This document shows positions 1 to 10,900 of a DNA stretch of 64,000 bases, piece after piece. The stretch is from Neodiprion pinetum (taxonomy: Eukaryota; Arthropoda; Insecta; Hymenoptera; Diprionidae): the NCBI RefSeq assembly GCF_021155775.2, contig NC_060238.1, positions 13,709,042-13,773,041 on the forward strand. Reading direction: 5' to 3'. Below the pieces are notes generated by a model. It was not told where the DNA came from, made no database searches, and saw only the letters and a program-made list of their open reading frames with translations. The position numbers and the translations under genes are program-made. Position 1 is the stretch's first letter. Each line of letters starts with the position of its first letter.

Positions 1-137
1 TAAACTTTGATTAACACGAGAAAAATTATGCCTTACCTGATGGTCAAAACGTTTAGGTGGCAAGGATCCTGGTTTCTCGAGCGGTGCAATCATTATAACC
101 ATCGAACCTGGTTGTTCCGTCAGACATCAGGTGCCAG

Positions 138-1148
138 CAGTGGCGTAGCTATCATAGGGCCAGGTGCTGCAGTGCACCAGGACCCTGGAGCTCAGGGGGC
201 CCTCTAACCTCAGCTTTAACGGAGAAAAACTAAAAAGCATTTCGATGAATTGGCTTCTGATCACCGATTTGAAAACCAGGAAGCCTTTAGAGTAACTATT
301 TTCAACAATGTACTCGACATAATAATCAATCAGTTAGATGCGCGTTTTATTGGTATGAGTGCAGTTTGTAAATCGTTTGACTTCCTGATGCCAAAAAATT
401 TGCTTAGCTGGAATGAAACGATTTTACTCCAGAAATGTGATCAGTTTCAGAAGAAATATTGCGATATAATTGGACCCAATTTTTCGCTCCAATTTCTTGA
501 TGTTTATCATCTGATCCTCCCTCAATTGATGAAGACGTGGTCTGTTCACCAGCTTTGCAAAGAAATTATAACGAAATTTGGCGTGCTCGAATGTGACCTT
601 ACGGAAGTGTATACAGCGATGCTTCTGTTTCATACAATTCCCGTTACTTCCGCGGCAGCAGAAAGATCTTTCAGTAAACTGAAGATTATAAAAAATTATT
701 TAAGAAACAGCATTCGACAAGATCGCCTCCGACATTTATCGTTAATTGCAATAGAAAATGAGGCGGCATCAAACTTGGATTTGAGTGCAATTATAGACGA
801 ATTCGCAAAAATTGAAGCGCGCAAGAGATTCTAAATTGAACGGCAAATTCTGTTGAAAATCGTTTTTTCCCTTAATTATTCTCATCTGTATAATAAATAT
901 TCTATATTGTCATGTGCGTCGTTGTTTATTTATTCCCTTTTTCTTCTATTAAACAGATGGAGATTCTAATAGAGAGGACGTATGCATTTAGCCTACTAGG
1001 GATAAGTTCAACTCACTGTTTCCTATTCTTATTCTTATCAATAATTTTGAAGGCCAATATAAGTTCAAACTACACGGAAAGAAGGGAGGAAAAGGGCCCG
1101 ATTCTTTCGCTATGCACCAGGGCCCTTGTCCCCCTAGCTACGCCACTG
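138..1148 (+). mobile_element. Short hAT-family DNA transposon, internally deleted
   Basis: Both ends carry the inverted repeat CAGTGGCGTAGCTA, with looser subterminal similarity (GGGCC and GGTGC blocks) inside it. The element is flanked on each side by the exact 8-bp direct repeat GGTGCCAG (130-137 and 1149-1156), which is the target duplication length of hAT transposases. At 1011 bp it is far shorter than an autonomous hAT element (usually 2.5 kb or more), so most of the transposase has been lost. Only a C-terminal coding piece remains inside. The perfect target duplication and open internal frame suggest it is not very old. Boundaries and family are read directly; mobility would need transposase supplied from another copy. 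Confidence 0.9.
221..834 (+). pseudogene. hAT transposase C-terminal fragment (dimerization region)
   Basis: The frame is open from the stop at 218-220 to the stop at 834, about 204 codons, with no clear ATG at its left edge. It is therefore a C-terminal piece of a larger transposase, not a complete gene. The last third carries the hAT C-terminal dimerization signature: a motif reading IPVTSAAAERSFSKLK, then NSIRQDRL, then LSLIAIE. The N-terminal part resembles the DUF4371/zinc finger MYM-type 1-like branch of hAT proteins. The catalytic core and BED finger are absent, so this copy cannot transpose itself. It fills most of the 138-1148 element. Confidence 0.85.
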
Positions 1149-1156
1149 GGTGCCAG

Positions 1157-2396
1157 AGTGAATTTCATCAGGCCATCGCCACCTTCTTAACATCAGTTGA
1201 GGCAAAATTGAGGAGCGGGATATACTACATATGATAATCGCTGAATATCCCATCATTTTACTTTGATCGAGCCAATAGCGATAAGTTTGTTATTTAACCG
1301 TTGCCGCCAATTCGTTCGACCGAGGAATCATTCTGTGCACCATTGTAATTCAAGCATTATTATTGACTAGCATTGTTTTTCAAACTTTATGCCAGTTAAT
1401 TTGGTATCTTATTTTGAAGCTTACTTTTACTCTCTTTGGCATTAAATTCAGATGAATAGATTTTCAAGTGCTCAATTAGATTGTGGGGTTGAATTTTGCT
1501 AGGCAAACTGAATCAATCTAAATCTAGGATTGTTGAATAACTTCAGTTAAAAATGTCTTTAAATTGAATTTCAGTTGACGGTGTCATCTGGCTAGCTAGT
1601 TGCACGATAACTTGAAACCAAATTCAATTTCACACTCTTTATAGGGTCCTACGCTAAGATTGAAAGCTTGTGATTCTCCATGCACCGCAATTATTTCTGC
1701 ATTTCATATTAGCATTGTCTGGGGCAAAAAAAATCTCATTTGAGATTGGAAATGGAACCTGAAACGCAGAAGTTATTCAGTAGCACGAATTGAAAACCAA
1801 GAATTTTACAATGGTTCCTGCAACAAAGGGACTCTTTCCAAATATCCTTGTTACAAGGTGATGTTCGGAAGACTATGAACAAGATATTGTATCGGATTAC
1901 ATTACTTGGGAAAAAATCTTTATGAACTTCGTTAAAAATTAGATATTCATTCATTTTGATGGAACAAGGGGCACAATCATGAATCCGATAAGTCAGTATC
2001 CTCGTAATAATGTTCTGACATTACTCTAAAACATGATTGTCCTTCAAACTAATTATGGCGTTCAGGCGCATTTTGAGAAAGTTGATTTTCAACATGTGTC
2101 ACAGAATGTGATCTACGTTCCTGAGTTCTACGCTTGTCATTAGATTTTCTTTGTTTCGAACCGCACTAACATGAAATACAGAAATTATTTTAATAAATCT
2201 AATATTACTCGAATTTTCCATTTGAGTATTAGGTTTCCTCCATTTATTTAATTGAACATTATTAAAACATCATTAAAAATACATTGACTATCGACTATTT
2301 GTAAATTTTGTTGAACTATTTTCGAGAAAAAAAAGATTCACAGTTCTGTTACAGATAGTTTGTTATTTCAATTTCTTGAACACTTGGTTTAATGTC
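1157..2396. other. No recognisable gene or element
   Basis: AT-rich unique-looking DNA between the hAT element and the BEL element. Frames on both strands are short and show no family motif, splice-bounded exon or terminal repeat that I can recognise. Confidence 0.6.
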
Positions 2397-3222
2397 TGTT
2401 CAGTGCCTGAGCGTCGTTTTGTGCCCGTGTCATTGCAATCTCGAGTGCGAGCCGCGCTCGAACGATTCGTCTCCGCAGGGATGCCAAATCTCGCGTAGAT
2501 GAGGAGGCGAGCGCGCATCACGCATTTTTTTAAAACAGTCGAGTTAAGTCGTCCGTCTAGTGACGATCGTGAGTGACGCCGTGCGTTCTCTCGTAACACA
2601 ACCAAAAGACGAGAGGCCCAAATATCCTCTCGTATCGTTCGCTCCTCGGAGTAAGGTAGATGAGTACGCCCCGAGTGTCTCTCATTCTACACGGGACCGA
2701 GTGCCCATACACGCATACCAAGGGTCTTGCACCCTTCCATCATACAACGAGCCCGAGCGCTCTTGGTGTACTACCAACACCAATCATTCATACACGTTCG
2801 CTCTACGGAGTAAGGTAGATGAGTACGGCCCGAGTGTCTCTCATTCTACACGGGACCGAGTGCCCATACACGCAAATCATACGAAATTCGATCGAATCGA
2901 ATAAAACAAAAATCACAATACGAAACGAACTCGAGATCGCGGTGGCACGAGCCAAACGGGCTGTAATCGGCATATACACATTCATATACACAATCGACAC
3001 ATACTTTTATACGTTTACAAAATACACGTTCATACTTCGTGGGTTTTTATGCCGCAAGGCTTTTCCCACAAGAGCCAATAAACATTCATAATTCGATGGC
3101 TCAAACGCGAGAGTTTTTTTTTTAATTCAAGAAAACCTCAACCTCTATCCTTCACCCAAATAAAAAGGGTTCAATTCAAAACTACGAGGCAACTTCGCCT
3201 ATGAAGAAGCTTCGACTATACA
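2397..3222 (+). repeat. 5' LTR of the BEL/Pao element
   Basis: 826 bp, TG...CA bounded, GC-rich in its 5' half. It contains an internal direct repeat of about 78 bp (2638-2715 and 2797-2874, CGGAGTAAGGTAGATGAGTA core) whose copies differ at only a few positions. An AATAAA signal follows at 3076-3081, then a T-rich tract. It matches the 3' LTR with an offset of exactly 6900. Confidence 0.97.
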
Positions 3223-3226
3223 AACT

Positions 3227-3244
3227 TGGTGTCAGAATCGGGAT
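3227..3244 (+). promoter_or_regulatory. Primer binding site of the BEL/Pao element
   Basis: TGGTGTCAGAATCGGGAT begins 4 nt after the 5' LTR. The leading TGG is complementary to a tRNA CCA tail, and the position is where minus-strand priming occurs. I cannot assign the tRNA from the sequence alone. Confidence 0.75.
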
Positions 3245-3857
3245 ACGAACACACGCCCGCATAGAGGACAAGAAGAAAAAGGTGCAAACGTGCATCGTAT
3301 TCAATAAATCGTGACACTCTTCGACTAGCCAGCCATCGTCTCCAAACTCGTCACCCCCCAGTTCGCCATCGATGGAAAACGATCATCATCTACAAAAAGA
3401 TAAGTACACAAACGGTACACGATTCTTAATATCGTATCTTACATTTTCTTTGGCGTTGTACGTCTTTCTATAGTTCATAACGTTCGACGTAGTCGAAAAC
3501 ACATTTCGGTCCAACGCACGCTTTGTGTGAAGAACGTAGCATGCATATATCCAACAATCACGTGTATAAAACATAGGTCTCGTTTTCTGTTATGAGAGTC
3601 TCGATATCTAGGCGTTGAAAGATAACCGTCGCACGGGGAGGTTTGTTTACACTTGACGCGGGCCGCGCTCGCTCTCTTGATCTTATACGGTGAAAGACGG
3701 ACGAGTTCGCGCGCGTTTTCGAAAAGATACGCGCTGCACGGGAAGAGGCTTAGAGCCGACCCTTGAAAATCAGTCCAGCTTCGACATCGAACGCATAGAC
3801 GTCGTATCCTGTTTTTTCTCGAAGATCTCAAATATTTGTACGCACAAGCTCAGTAAA

Positions 3858-6800
3858 ATGGCTGCCCGCGTAAAATTTATTAATCAAAAGCGTGCGACTT
3901 TAAAGGCGAACATTACCAAACTTAAGCGACTCACGGAGGACGCGGATTTTGAACCCGCGAACATAAAAATGCGGGCGGATCGTGTAAAAGAACAATTTCG
4001 AACATACGAGGAATTACACGATGAACTCGCATTATTAACCGACGGAGACGGTGACAACGTCGATGACTTCGACGAGTTGCAAGATCGATTCTACGCGATC
4101 ATAACTAAAATCGAGACAGATTTATCATCGACAGCACCACAACATCCCGGTGTAGCAAACGTGACGTCGCTGCCGATCGACGGCACGCGTCGACTTAAAT
4201 TGCCGGTCGCCGACCTCCCAAGGTTCGACGGCAACATCGAAAAGTGGCTATCGTTTAAAAATACATTTTTGACAATGATCGACTCTCGCGAAGACATAAC
4301 GAAATTACAAAAATTCTTGTATCTAAAAAATTGCCTAGAGGGTGACGCGTTAAATAAAATTCTCATTTACAACGTGAGCGAAGAAAATTACGGGACGGCA
4401 TGGAAGTTACTTCTAGATTCGTATGACAAGACTCGAATTTTGATAGTAAAACATCTCGACGCGATCCTCGAGTTGCCCGCGGTAAAAAAGGCGACACATA
4501 AAGATTTAGCGCGACTCGTCGACGACATGCGCCAACACGTGAACATGCTCGCGTCATTGGACGTGATACCAGATGAACACTTATTAGTCCGGATAATCGA
4601 GCGCGCGTTACCCAACAATATTCGGGTGAAGTGGGAAGAGACGCTCAATCTCGACACCTCGCCAACGCTCGAGCAAATTTACAAATTCGTCTCCGAGACC
4701 GCGTTTCGTTTATATACGCTCGAACAAGATGTATCGCGTTCCAAAACAGAGACCAATTACAAACGACCGCTTCCGAATTATAAAGATCAAAGCGGAATCA
4801 AGACACGACGGGGAGAAAATGGCGCGCGTACGTTAGCGATAGGCACGTCAGCAAAGTGCGTAGTGTGCAAACGGGAGAGTCATCCCATATACCAGTGTCG
4901 CGAATTTCAAAAAATGACGGTTCATCAACGGTGGAATTTCGTCAAGAGTTCATCGCTCTGCAAAAATTGCCTGCGCTCGCACCGCGGCAAATGCACTTCG
5001 ACGCATTGCAAAAACTGCTCCAGGTTTCACCACACTCTTTTGCACAACGAATCTCCTGCTGCATCCACCCATGCGACCCAAGAAACGATACCATCGGATA
5101 CACCTAAGTCGACAACAAAGGTAAATTTAACATGTAGCAAAATGATTACATACAGCTTCACGTCAAGGGCGTTACAGTCGCAGTTAATGCTGAGCGCTCA
5201 AATACGCGTCAAAGACTCACGCGGTCAATACCTAAAACGTCGCGCTTTATTAGACACTTGTGCGACAGCGCATTTTATCACGGAGGATCTTGTGAGAGAA
5301 TTGAAACTACCGATACGCGCGTGCACGATCGCGGTAGGAATGATCGACGACGCAAATACAATTTCTAAAGGCGCGGTCGAATGTACATTTTATTCGATAC
5401 ACGATAATTTCAACAAAACTCTCACGTTTCTGGTCATACCGAAAATAGCTGATAACGTACCGAACGAAATCTTTCCTCGCGAATCAATCGACTTACCGCG
5501 GAATGTAAAATTGGCCGATCCGCAATTCCATTTGCCTGGAAGGATCGACATCCTCATCGGGTCAGGGACAACGTTGTCATTATTATCGATCGGACAATGT
5601 GATTTGTCCCGCGACGGCTGCGATCTCGTCTTACAGAAAACTCAGCTCGGCTGGGCCGTTGCCGGCGGAAAATCAAACACGACGGTCGGGAAACGAACGT
5701 CGTGCCAACTAACCGAATTAAAGGAAACAATAGAAAAATTCTGGTTGCTCGATGAGGCAAACGCTGGTCAAAGAAAATTATCAGAAAATACAAGCTGCGA
5801 AACTCATTTCATTCGAAACGTCACTCGCGAACCGTCGGGACGGTACGTCGTTCGTCTGCCGTTCCGCAGCGCCGATCGAGACCTCGGTGATTCGCGATCT
5901 ATGGCTTTGCGACGATTTGCTGGCTTGCAAAAAAGGCTTAACGCGGACCCGGTCCTTAAAGCGGAATATCATCGCGTTATGAATGAGTACATAGAACTAG
6001 GCCATATGTCACTCGTTGTCGACGAATCGCTACCCGGTTATTATCTCCCACACCACGCGGTCATAAAGGCGACAAGCGCTACGACGAAGACCCGAGTTGT
6101 CTTCGATGCGTCCGCCAAAACAAGCATGGGAGTGTCGCTTAACGATACGCTGATGGTCGGCCCGACTATTCAATTGAAACTAATCGAGCATCTTTTACGA
6201 TTTCGCAGTTATAAATTTGTGATTACCGCGGACATCGCGAAAATGTACCGACAAATTTGGATCGCCCCCAGCGATCGTCGGTACCAACGAGTTTTCTGGC
6301 TCCAACAGGAAAGAATTCGCGTATTCGAACTAAACACCGTAACGTTCGGCGTGTCGTCGGCTCCGTTTCTTGCGATACGAACCGTACAAAAACTTGCAAG
6401 CGATGAGAGCGCGGATTATCCTAAGGGGGCCGAGGTTTTAACGCGCGACTTATACGTCGACGATTTGTTATCAGGGGCAAACACCTTTGAGGAAATCGTA
6501 CAAATTCGGGACGAAGTGATCGAAATATTGAAGCGTGGCGGATTCGACATTCGACAATGGGCGTCAAATCACCCGCAGGCCCTAAATAATTTGAGCAAAA
6601 AAACCGCAGATATCGATTTTCTGACAGACGAAAATCCTGTGCACAAAACACTCGGTATATCATGGAACGCGCGGAATGACGACTTCCTTTATACGGTGAA
6701 ACGTATCGAGCCCTCCGAGAAGGTCACAAAACGATATATCTTATCAGAAATCGCGAAAATTTTCGACCCCCTCGGTTTACTCGGTCCGGTGATTCTCACC

Positions 6801-8984
6801 TCGAAAGTGATTATGCAACGATGCTGGAAAGCAAAAACTACATGGGACGAGTCCGTACCCAGCGCGTTAGATTCCGCATGGCGATCGTTCGCGGAACAAC
6901 TGTCATTAATCAACAATTTAAAGATTGACCGATACGTTTCGACAAATAACCCAATCGATATCCAGATTCACGGATTTTGCGACGCGAGTCAGACGGGTTA
7001 CGGAGCTTGTATATACGTGCGCTCTTGCGAGCAGGACGGCGAAATTCGCGTAAGACTTTTCTGTTCAAAGGGACGGGTGGCTCCGCTAAAAGATCAAACC
7101 ATCCCTCGACTCGAACTCTGCGGCGCTTTGACACTTGCTCGCTTATATCGCGAAGTCCTCGAGGTAACGAGCTTTCGCGTGGACAAGACAATTTTCTGGT
7201 CAGACTCGACAATAGTTTTACAATGGCTAAACAAACATCCGAGCGTCCTAAAGGTGTTTGAGGCACATCGCGTCGCAGAGATACAGGAAGTCAGTAAAGA
7301 CGCGGAGTGGCGGCACATCCGGACTGATCAGAATCCGGCAGACGCGTTATCGCGAGGTCAATTTCCACGGGAATTTTTAAATAACGACTCGTGGTTTCGG
7401 GGGCCTGCGTGGCTAGCTCAGCCCGAATCCGTTTGGCCGCAAGTCACGGTAACGCCTCAGAAGGATTTACCGGGGATTAAAAAATCATTGTGCATGTTCT
7501 CGCAATCGCAATCGGAAGAAATTTTCAAAAATTTCTCGTCATACACACGATTGATTCGTGTCGTCGCGTACTGCTTACGTTTCTCACCCAACAATAATGT
7601 CAAGGGCGTTTTAACAATCAAGGAAATTGAGGAGGCAGAGTATCGCGTTATTCGATTAATCCAACAAGCGCACTTTCAAGACGAAATCGATCGTCTTTTA
7701 TCCGAAGAAAGGGTGAAATGCGCAAAACTCGGATCTCTGAATCCGCGAGTCGACGAGAGAGGCTTGATTCGCGTCGGTGGTCGTATAAATAAGGCCGATA
7801 TCTCGCTCGATCAAAGAAATCCGATCCTTCTTCCGTCGCGACATCACGTAACCGACCTTTTGATTCGTCACACGCACGAAAAATTCTTTCACACTGGGAT
7901 CCAATCGACATTATATAGTATCCGGCAAAGATTCTGGATACTAGACGGCAGAAATCAAATACGTAAAGTCGTGCGACGTTGCGTGCGATGCATCCGGTTT
8001 CGGGCTAAACCAGAGACGTACAAGATGGCCGATTTGCCAAAATCTAGAGTAGACAATGCACCGCCGTTCTACCACACGGGAGTAGATTATTTCGGTCCGA
8101 TACTCGCAAAAGAAAAGAAACATCGGAATCGGAGCAGCATTAAAGTGTACGGCTGCGTATTTATTTGCATGTCGACTAAAGCTATTCATATCGAGATCGC
8201 AAGCGATCTGTCAACAGACGCGTTCATAGCGGCTTTACGACGATTCGTCAGTCGTCGGGGCATTCCGGGCCATATCTATTCGGACAATGGGACGAATTTC
8301 GTCGGCGCGAACAGTCAACTTCGTGAATTTTACGCTGTCAGAGAGTCCGAAGACTTCCGTTCTCAACTGTACGAATTTACGTCGACCAGAAAAATTGAGT
8401 GGCATTTCAATCCGCCCCTCTCACCTCATTTCGGGGGTATATGGGAGGCGGCTGTAAAGTCGTGTAAACACCATCTTAAACGCGTCATGTGCGATTTTTT
8501 GTTTACGTACGAAGAATTGACTACTCTAGCAATCGAGATTGAGGGCATTCTCAATTCGCGCCCATTGTGCCCTATTTCCACAGATCCAAACGATCCAATT
8601 GCTTTAACCCCCGCGCACTTTCTTGTTGGAAGACCGCTCACAATGCTGCCGGAAAATGATCTTTCGCTTGTTCCAGACAACCGAATATCCTCGTGGCAAC
8701 TAATCACTAAGACACGACAAGAATTCTGGCGCCGGTGGCAACTCGAATATTTGAGCGAGTTACAAAAGAGACAGAAATGGATAAATCCGACCAAAAATAT
8801 CGCGCTGGACACGGTAGTCCTATTGATTGACAAGAACCAACCATGTATGCAGTGGCGACTGGGTCGAGTGGTGGAACTACATCCTGGAGACGATGGCGTA
8901 GTCAGGGTGGTCACCGTAAAAACGACTCGGGGACTCTACAAACGCAACACGAGATCGATTTGCGCTTTGCCCATAAGCGCTTGA
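3858..8984 (+). CDS. BEL/Pao gag-pol polyprotein, intact
   Basis: The ATG at 3858 (AAAATGG context) is the likely start, giving 1708 residues. The same frame is open from an upstream ATG at 3690, but the first 56 residues there look like leader translation. Counting from 3690, domains in order are: a DUF1759-type gag region (about 168-310), Cys/His knuckles (about 389-453), an aspartic-protease-like DUF1758 region with LLDTCATA (about 519), reverse transcriptase with YVDD (about 921), RNase H with DASQTG (about 1095), an HHCC integrase zinc site, the integrase core (VDYFGP about 1464, SDNGTNF about 1531, GIWEAAVK about 1584) and a C-terminal DUF5641-like segment. Together they make cDNA in particles and insert it. 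No stop or frameshift interrupts it. The protease reads DTC where DSG or DTG is common; this may be normal for the subfamily. Confidence 0.96.
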   Translation: MAARVKFINQKRATLKANITKLKRLTEDADFEPANIKMRADRVKEQFRTYEELHDELALLTDGDGDNVDDFDELQDRFYAIITKIETDLSSTAPQHPGVANVTSLPIDGTRRLKLPVADLPRFDGNIEKWLSFKNTFLTMIDSREDITKLQKFLYLKNCLEGDALNKILIYNVSEENYGTAWKLLLDSYDKTRILIVKHLDAILELPAVKKATHKDLARLVDDMRQHVNMLASLDVIPDEHLLVRIIERALPNNIRVKWEETLNLDTSPTLEQIYKFVSETAFRLYTLEQDVSRSKTETNYKRPLPNYKDQSGIKTRRGENGARTLAIGTSAKCVVCKRESHPIYQCREFQKMTVHQRWNFVKSSSLCKNCLRSHRGKCTSTHCKNCSRFHHTLLHNESPAASTHATQETIPSDTPKSTTKVNLTCSKMITYSFTSRALQSQLMLSAQIRVKDSRGQYLKRRALLDTCATAHFITEDLVRELKLPIRACTIAVGMIDDANTISKGAVECTFYSIHDNFNKTLTFLVIPKIADNVPNEIFPRESIDLPRNVKLADPQFHLPGRIDILIGSGTTLSLLSIGQCDLSRDGCDLVLQKTQLGWAVAGGKSNTTVGKRTSCQLTELKETIEKFWLLDEANAGQRKLSENTSCETHFIRNVTREPSGRYVVRLPFRSADRDLGDSRSMALRRFAGLQKRLNADPVLKAEYHRVMNEYIELGHMSLVVDESLPGYYLPHHAVIKATSATTKTRVVFDASAKTSMGVSLNDTLMVGPTIQLKLIEHLLRFRSYKFVITADIAKMYRQIWIAPSDRRYQRVFWLQQERIRVFELNTVTFGVSSAPFLAIRTVQKLASDESADYPKGAEVLTRDLYVDDLLSGANTFEEIVQIRDEVIEILKRGGFDIRQWASNHPQALNNLSKKTADIDFLTDENPVHKTLGISWNARNDDFLYTVKRIEPSEKVTKRYILSEIAKIFDPLGLLGPVILTSKVIMQRCWKAKTTWDESVPSALDSAWRSFAEQLSLINNLKIDRYVSTNNPIDIQIHGFCDASQTGYGACIYVRSCEQDGEIRVRLFCSKGRVAPLKDQTIPRLELCGALTLARLYREVLEVTSFRVDKTIFWSDSTIVLQWLNKHPSVLKVFEAHRVAEIQEVSKDAEWRHIRTDQNPADALSRGQFPREFLNNDSWFRGPAWLAQPESVWPQVTVTPQKDLPGIKKSLCMFSQSQSEEIFKNFSSYTRLIRVVAYCLRFSPNNNVKGVLTIKEIEEAEYRVIRLIQQAHFQDEIDRLLSEERVKCAKLGSLNPRVDERGLIRVGGRINKADISLDQRNPILLPSRHHVTDLLIRHTHEKFFHTGIQSTLYSIRQRFWILDGRNQIRKVVRRCVRCIRFRAKPETYKMADLPKSRVDNAPPFYHTGVDYFGPILAKEKKHRNRSSIKVYGCVFICMSTKAIHIEIASDLSTDAFIAALRRFVSRRGIPGHIYSDNGTNFVGANSQLREFYAVRESEDFRSQLYEFTSTRKIEWHFNPPLSPHFGGIWEAAVKSCKHHLKRVMCDFLFTYEELTTLAIEIEGILNSRPLCPISTDPNDPIALTPAHFLVGRPLTMLPENDLSLVPDNRISSWQLITKTRQEFWRRWQLEYLSELQKRQKWINPTKNIALDTVVLLIDKNQPCMQWRLGRVVELHPGDDGVVRVVTVKTTRGLYKRNTRSICALPISA

Positions 8985-9284
8985 GATTATCGGGAGAATT
9001 CAACGAAAACGATAATTTTCGAACTCTTCTCAGTTGAAATTTACAATTGATTCTTTCTAATTTTTCAAATTCGAGTTTTCGATTCATACTTACGCAAGAT
9101 TCAGTCAATATACTATGTAGATGTAAGCCAAGGATATTTCTTCAAGGTCATATTCCAATTAATTATTTACTCTATGCATAAAATATCAACTTTAGACTTA
9201 AGGTAATCGCTGTAAAAGGATCAGTTATAATAAGGTTAATGACATGTACTACTATTTGCACAATTTTGTTCGTTAGCACTCCCA

Positions 9285-9296
9285 ACGGGGGGAGGG
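9285..9296 (+). promoter_or_regulatory. Polypurine tract of the BEL/Pao element
   Basis: ACGGGGGGAGGG directly abuts the 3' LTR and is the expected plus-strand primer for reverse transcription. Confidence 0.8.
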
Positions 9297-10122
9297 TGTT
9301 CAGTGCCTGAGCGTCGTTTTGTGCCCGTGTCATTGCAATCTCGAGTGCGAGCCGCGCTCGAACGATTCGTCTCCGCAGGGATGCCAAATCTCGCGTAGAT
9401 GAGGAGGCGAGCGCGCATCACGCATTTTTTTAAAACAGTCGAGTTAAGTCGTCCGTCTAGTGACGATCGTGAGTGACGCCGTGCGTTCTCTCGTAACACA
9501 ACCAAAAGACGAGAGGCCCAAATATCCTCTCGTATCGTTCGCTCCTCGGAGTAAGGTAGATGAGTACGCCCCGAGTGTCTCTCATTCTACACGGGACCGA
9601 GTGCCCATACACGCATACCAAGGGTCTTGCACCCTTCCATCATACAACGAGCCCGAGCGCTCTTGGTGTACTACCAACACCAATCATTCATACACGTTCG
9701 CTCTACGGAGTAAGGTAGATGAGTACGGCCCGAGTGTCTCTCATTCTACACGGGACCGAGTGCCCATACACGCAAATCATACGAAATTCGATCGAATCGA
9801 ATAAAACAAAAATCACAATACGAAACGAACTCGAGATCGCGGTGGCACGAGCCAAACGGGCTGTAATCGGCATATACACATTCATATACACAATCGACAC
9901 ATACTTTTATACGTTTACAAAATACACGTTCATACTTCGTGGGTTTTTATGCCGCAAGGCTTTTCCCACAAGAGCCAATAAACATTCATAATTCGATGGC
10001 TCAAACGCGAGAGTTTTTTTTTTAATTCAAGAAAACCTCAACCTCTATCCTTCACCCAAATAAAAAGGGTTCAATTCAAAACTACGAGGCAACTTCGCCT
10101 ATGAAGAAGCTTCGACTATACA
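9297..10122 (+). repeat. 3' LTR of the BEL/Pao element
   Basis: 826 bp, same sequence as 2397-3222 at every line compared, including the internal 78-bp direct repeat. It is followed by the target duplication ATGTC. Confidence 0.97.
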
Positions 10123-10599
10123 ATGTCCCATTTTCAAAAGTAATAAAATTCAATATGACCGCCTGAAATCACAAGAGAGTGAAAAAGTCGCTTAGTTGCT
10201 TGAAAGTGGCAATAATCTTTGTACGAGTGATAAATTGAATAGGCAGATAACAGTAAATATTAGAGATGCAATTATTTTGGCCGAATCATCTGTTGACAGA
10301 AAAAAATTTCGTTGTTATTTCCAATGTACGAAATAATAAAAGTGATCAAATAAAAAGTTCCCACCTACCTGCTGTGTTTCTTCCAAGCACCCAACATCTA
10401 AACAGATTTCTCATTTCCGTCGAATAAAGCCAATTTTCAAAAAGCATTAGCATCAACTTTCCGAGTCACTATCTCGACTATTTGAGATTCTAACCTTAAA
10501 AATTCGTATGAACTACATCGACGCCAGAAACAGAGTTTGACAGCTGAAACTCGGAGTGGCCAGCCTGCCCGTGCAGCCGATAAAACTCGTGCATGCGCA

Positions 10600-10900
10600 T
10601 TGTATGTATAGTTTGAAGAGATTGTCCCGGTATATTTATTTGAAGGAAATGATGGTCTAGATTTTAAGTTGCCGAGAGTTAGAATAGGAGTGTCGCTAGA
10701 GACTTGAAACGTACGGGGTGCAGAAAAGGTGTGAAGGTGCTGAAGGAAGGAAATGGAATTAGAGGAGTAAGCGCGAAAGTGAATAGCGTGAGACTAGGTA
10801 GAGATAAGAGGACAAGACAGAGACCATGAGATTCATATAAGAACGGTGGGAAAGTGAGCGAGTAGGAAAAATAGAGAGAAGTGGTATGCTGGACGTAACA
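10600..10900 (-). repeat. Probable LTR remnant related to the 60124-60579 LTR
   Basis: The right edge reads GGACGTAACA, preceded by GTGGGAAAGTGA, closely like the right edge of the LTR at 60124-60579 (GGACGTAACA after GTGGGAAAGTGA). Both are A+G-rich on this strand. The left boundary is not visible, and the similarity further inside is weak. The rest of 10123-10600 shows nothing recognisable. Confidence 0.45.

Larger units (their letters stand above)
2397..10122 (+). mobile_element. Complete BEL/Pao LTR retrotransposon
   Basis: A 7726-bp element with 826-bp LTRs starting TGTTCAG and ending TATACA. It is flanked by the exact 5-bp target duplication ATGTC (2392-2396 and 10123-10127). Order: 5' LTR, primer binding site, leader, one gag-pol frame without stops, polypurine tract, 3' LTR. 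The line-by-line comparison of the two LTRs shows no difference that I could find. With the unbroken frame this points to a very recent, potentially active insertion. The domain order protease, reverse transcriptase, RNase H, integrase with a DUF5641-like tail is diagnostic of BEL/Pao rather than Copia or Gypsy. I see no envelope gene between 8985 and 9284. A solo LTR of the same family lies at 24820-25633 on the other strand. Confidence 0.97.
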
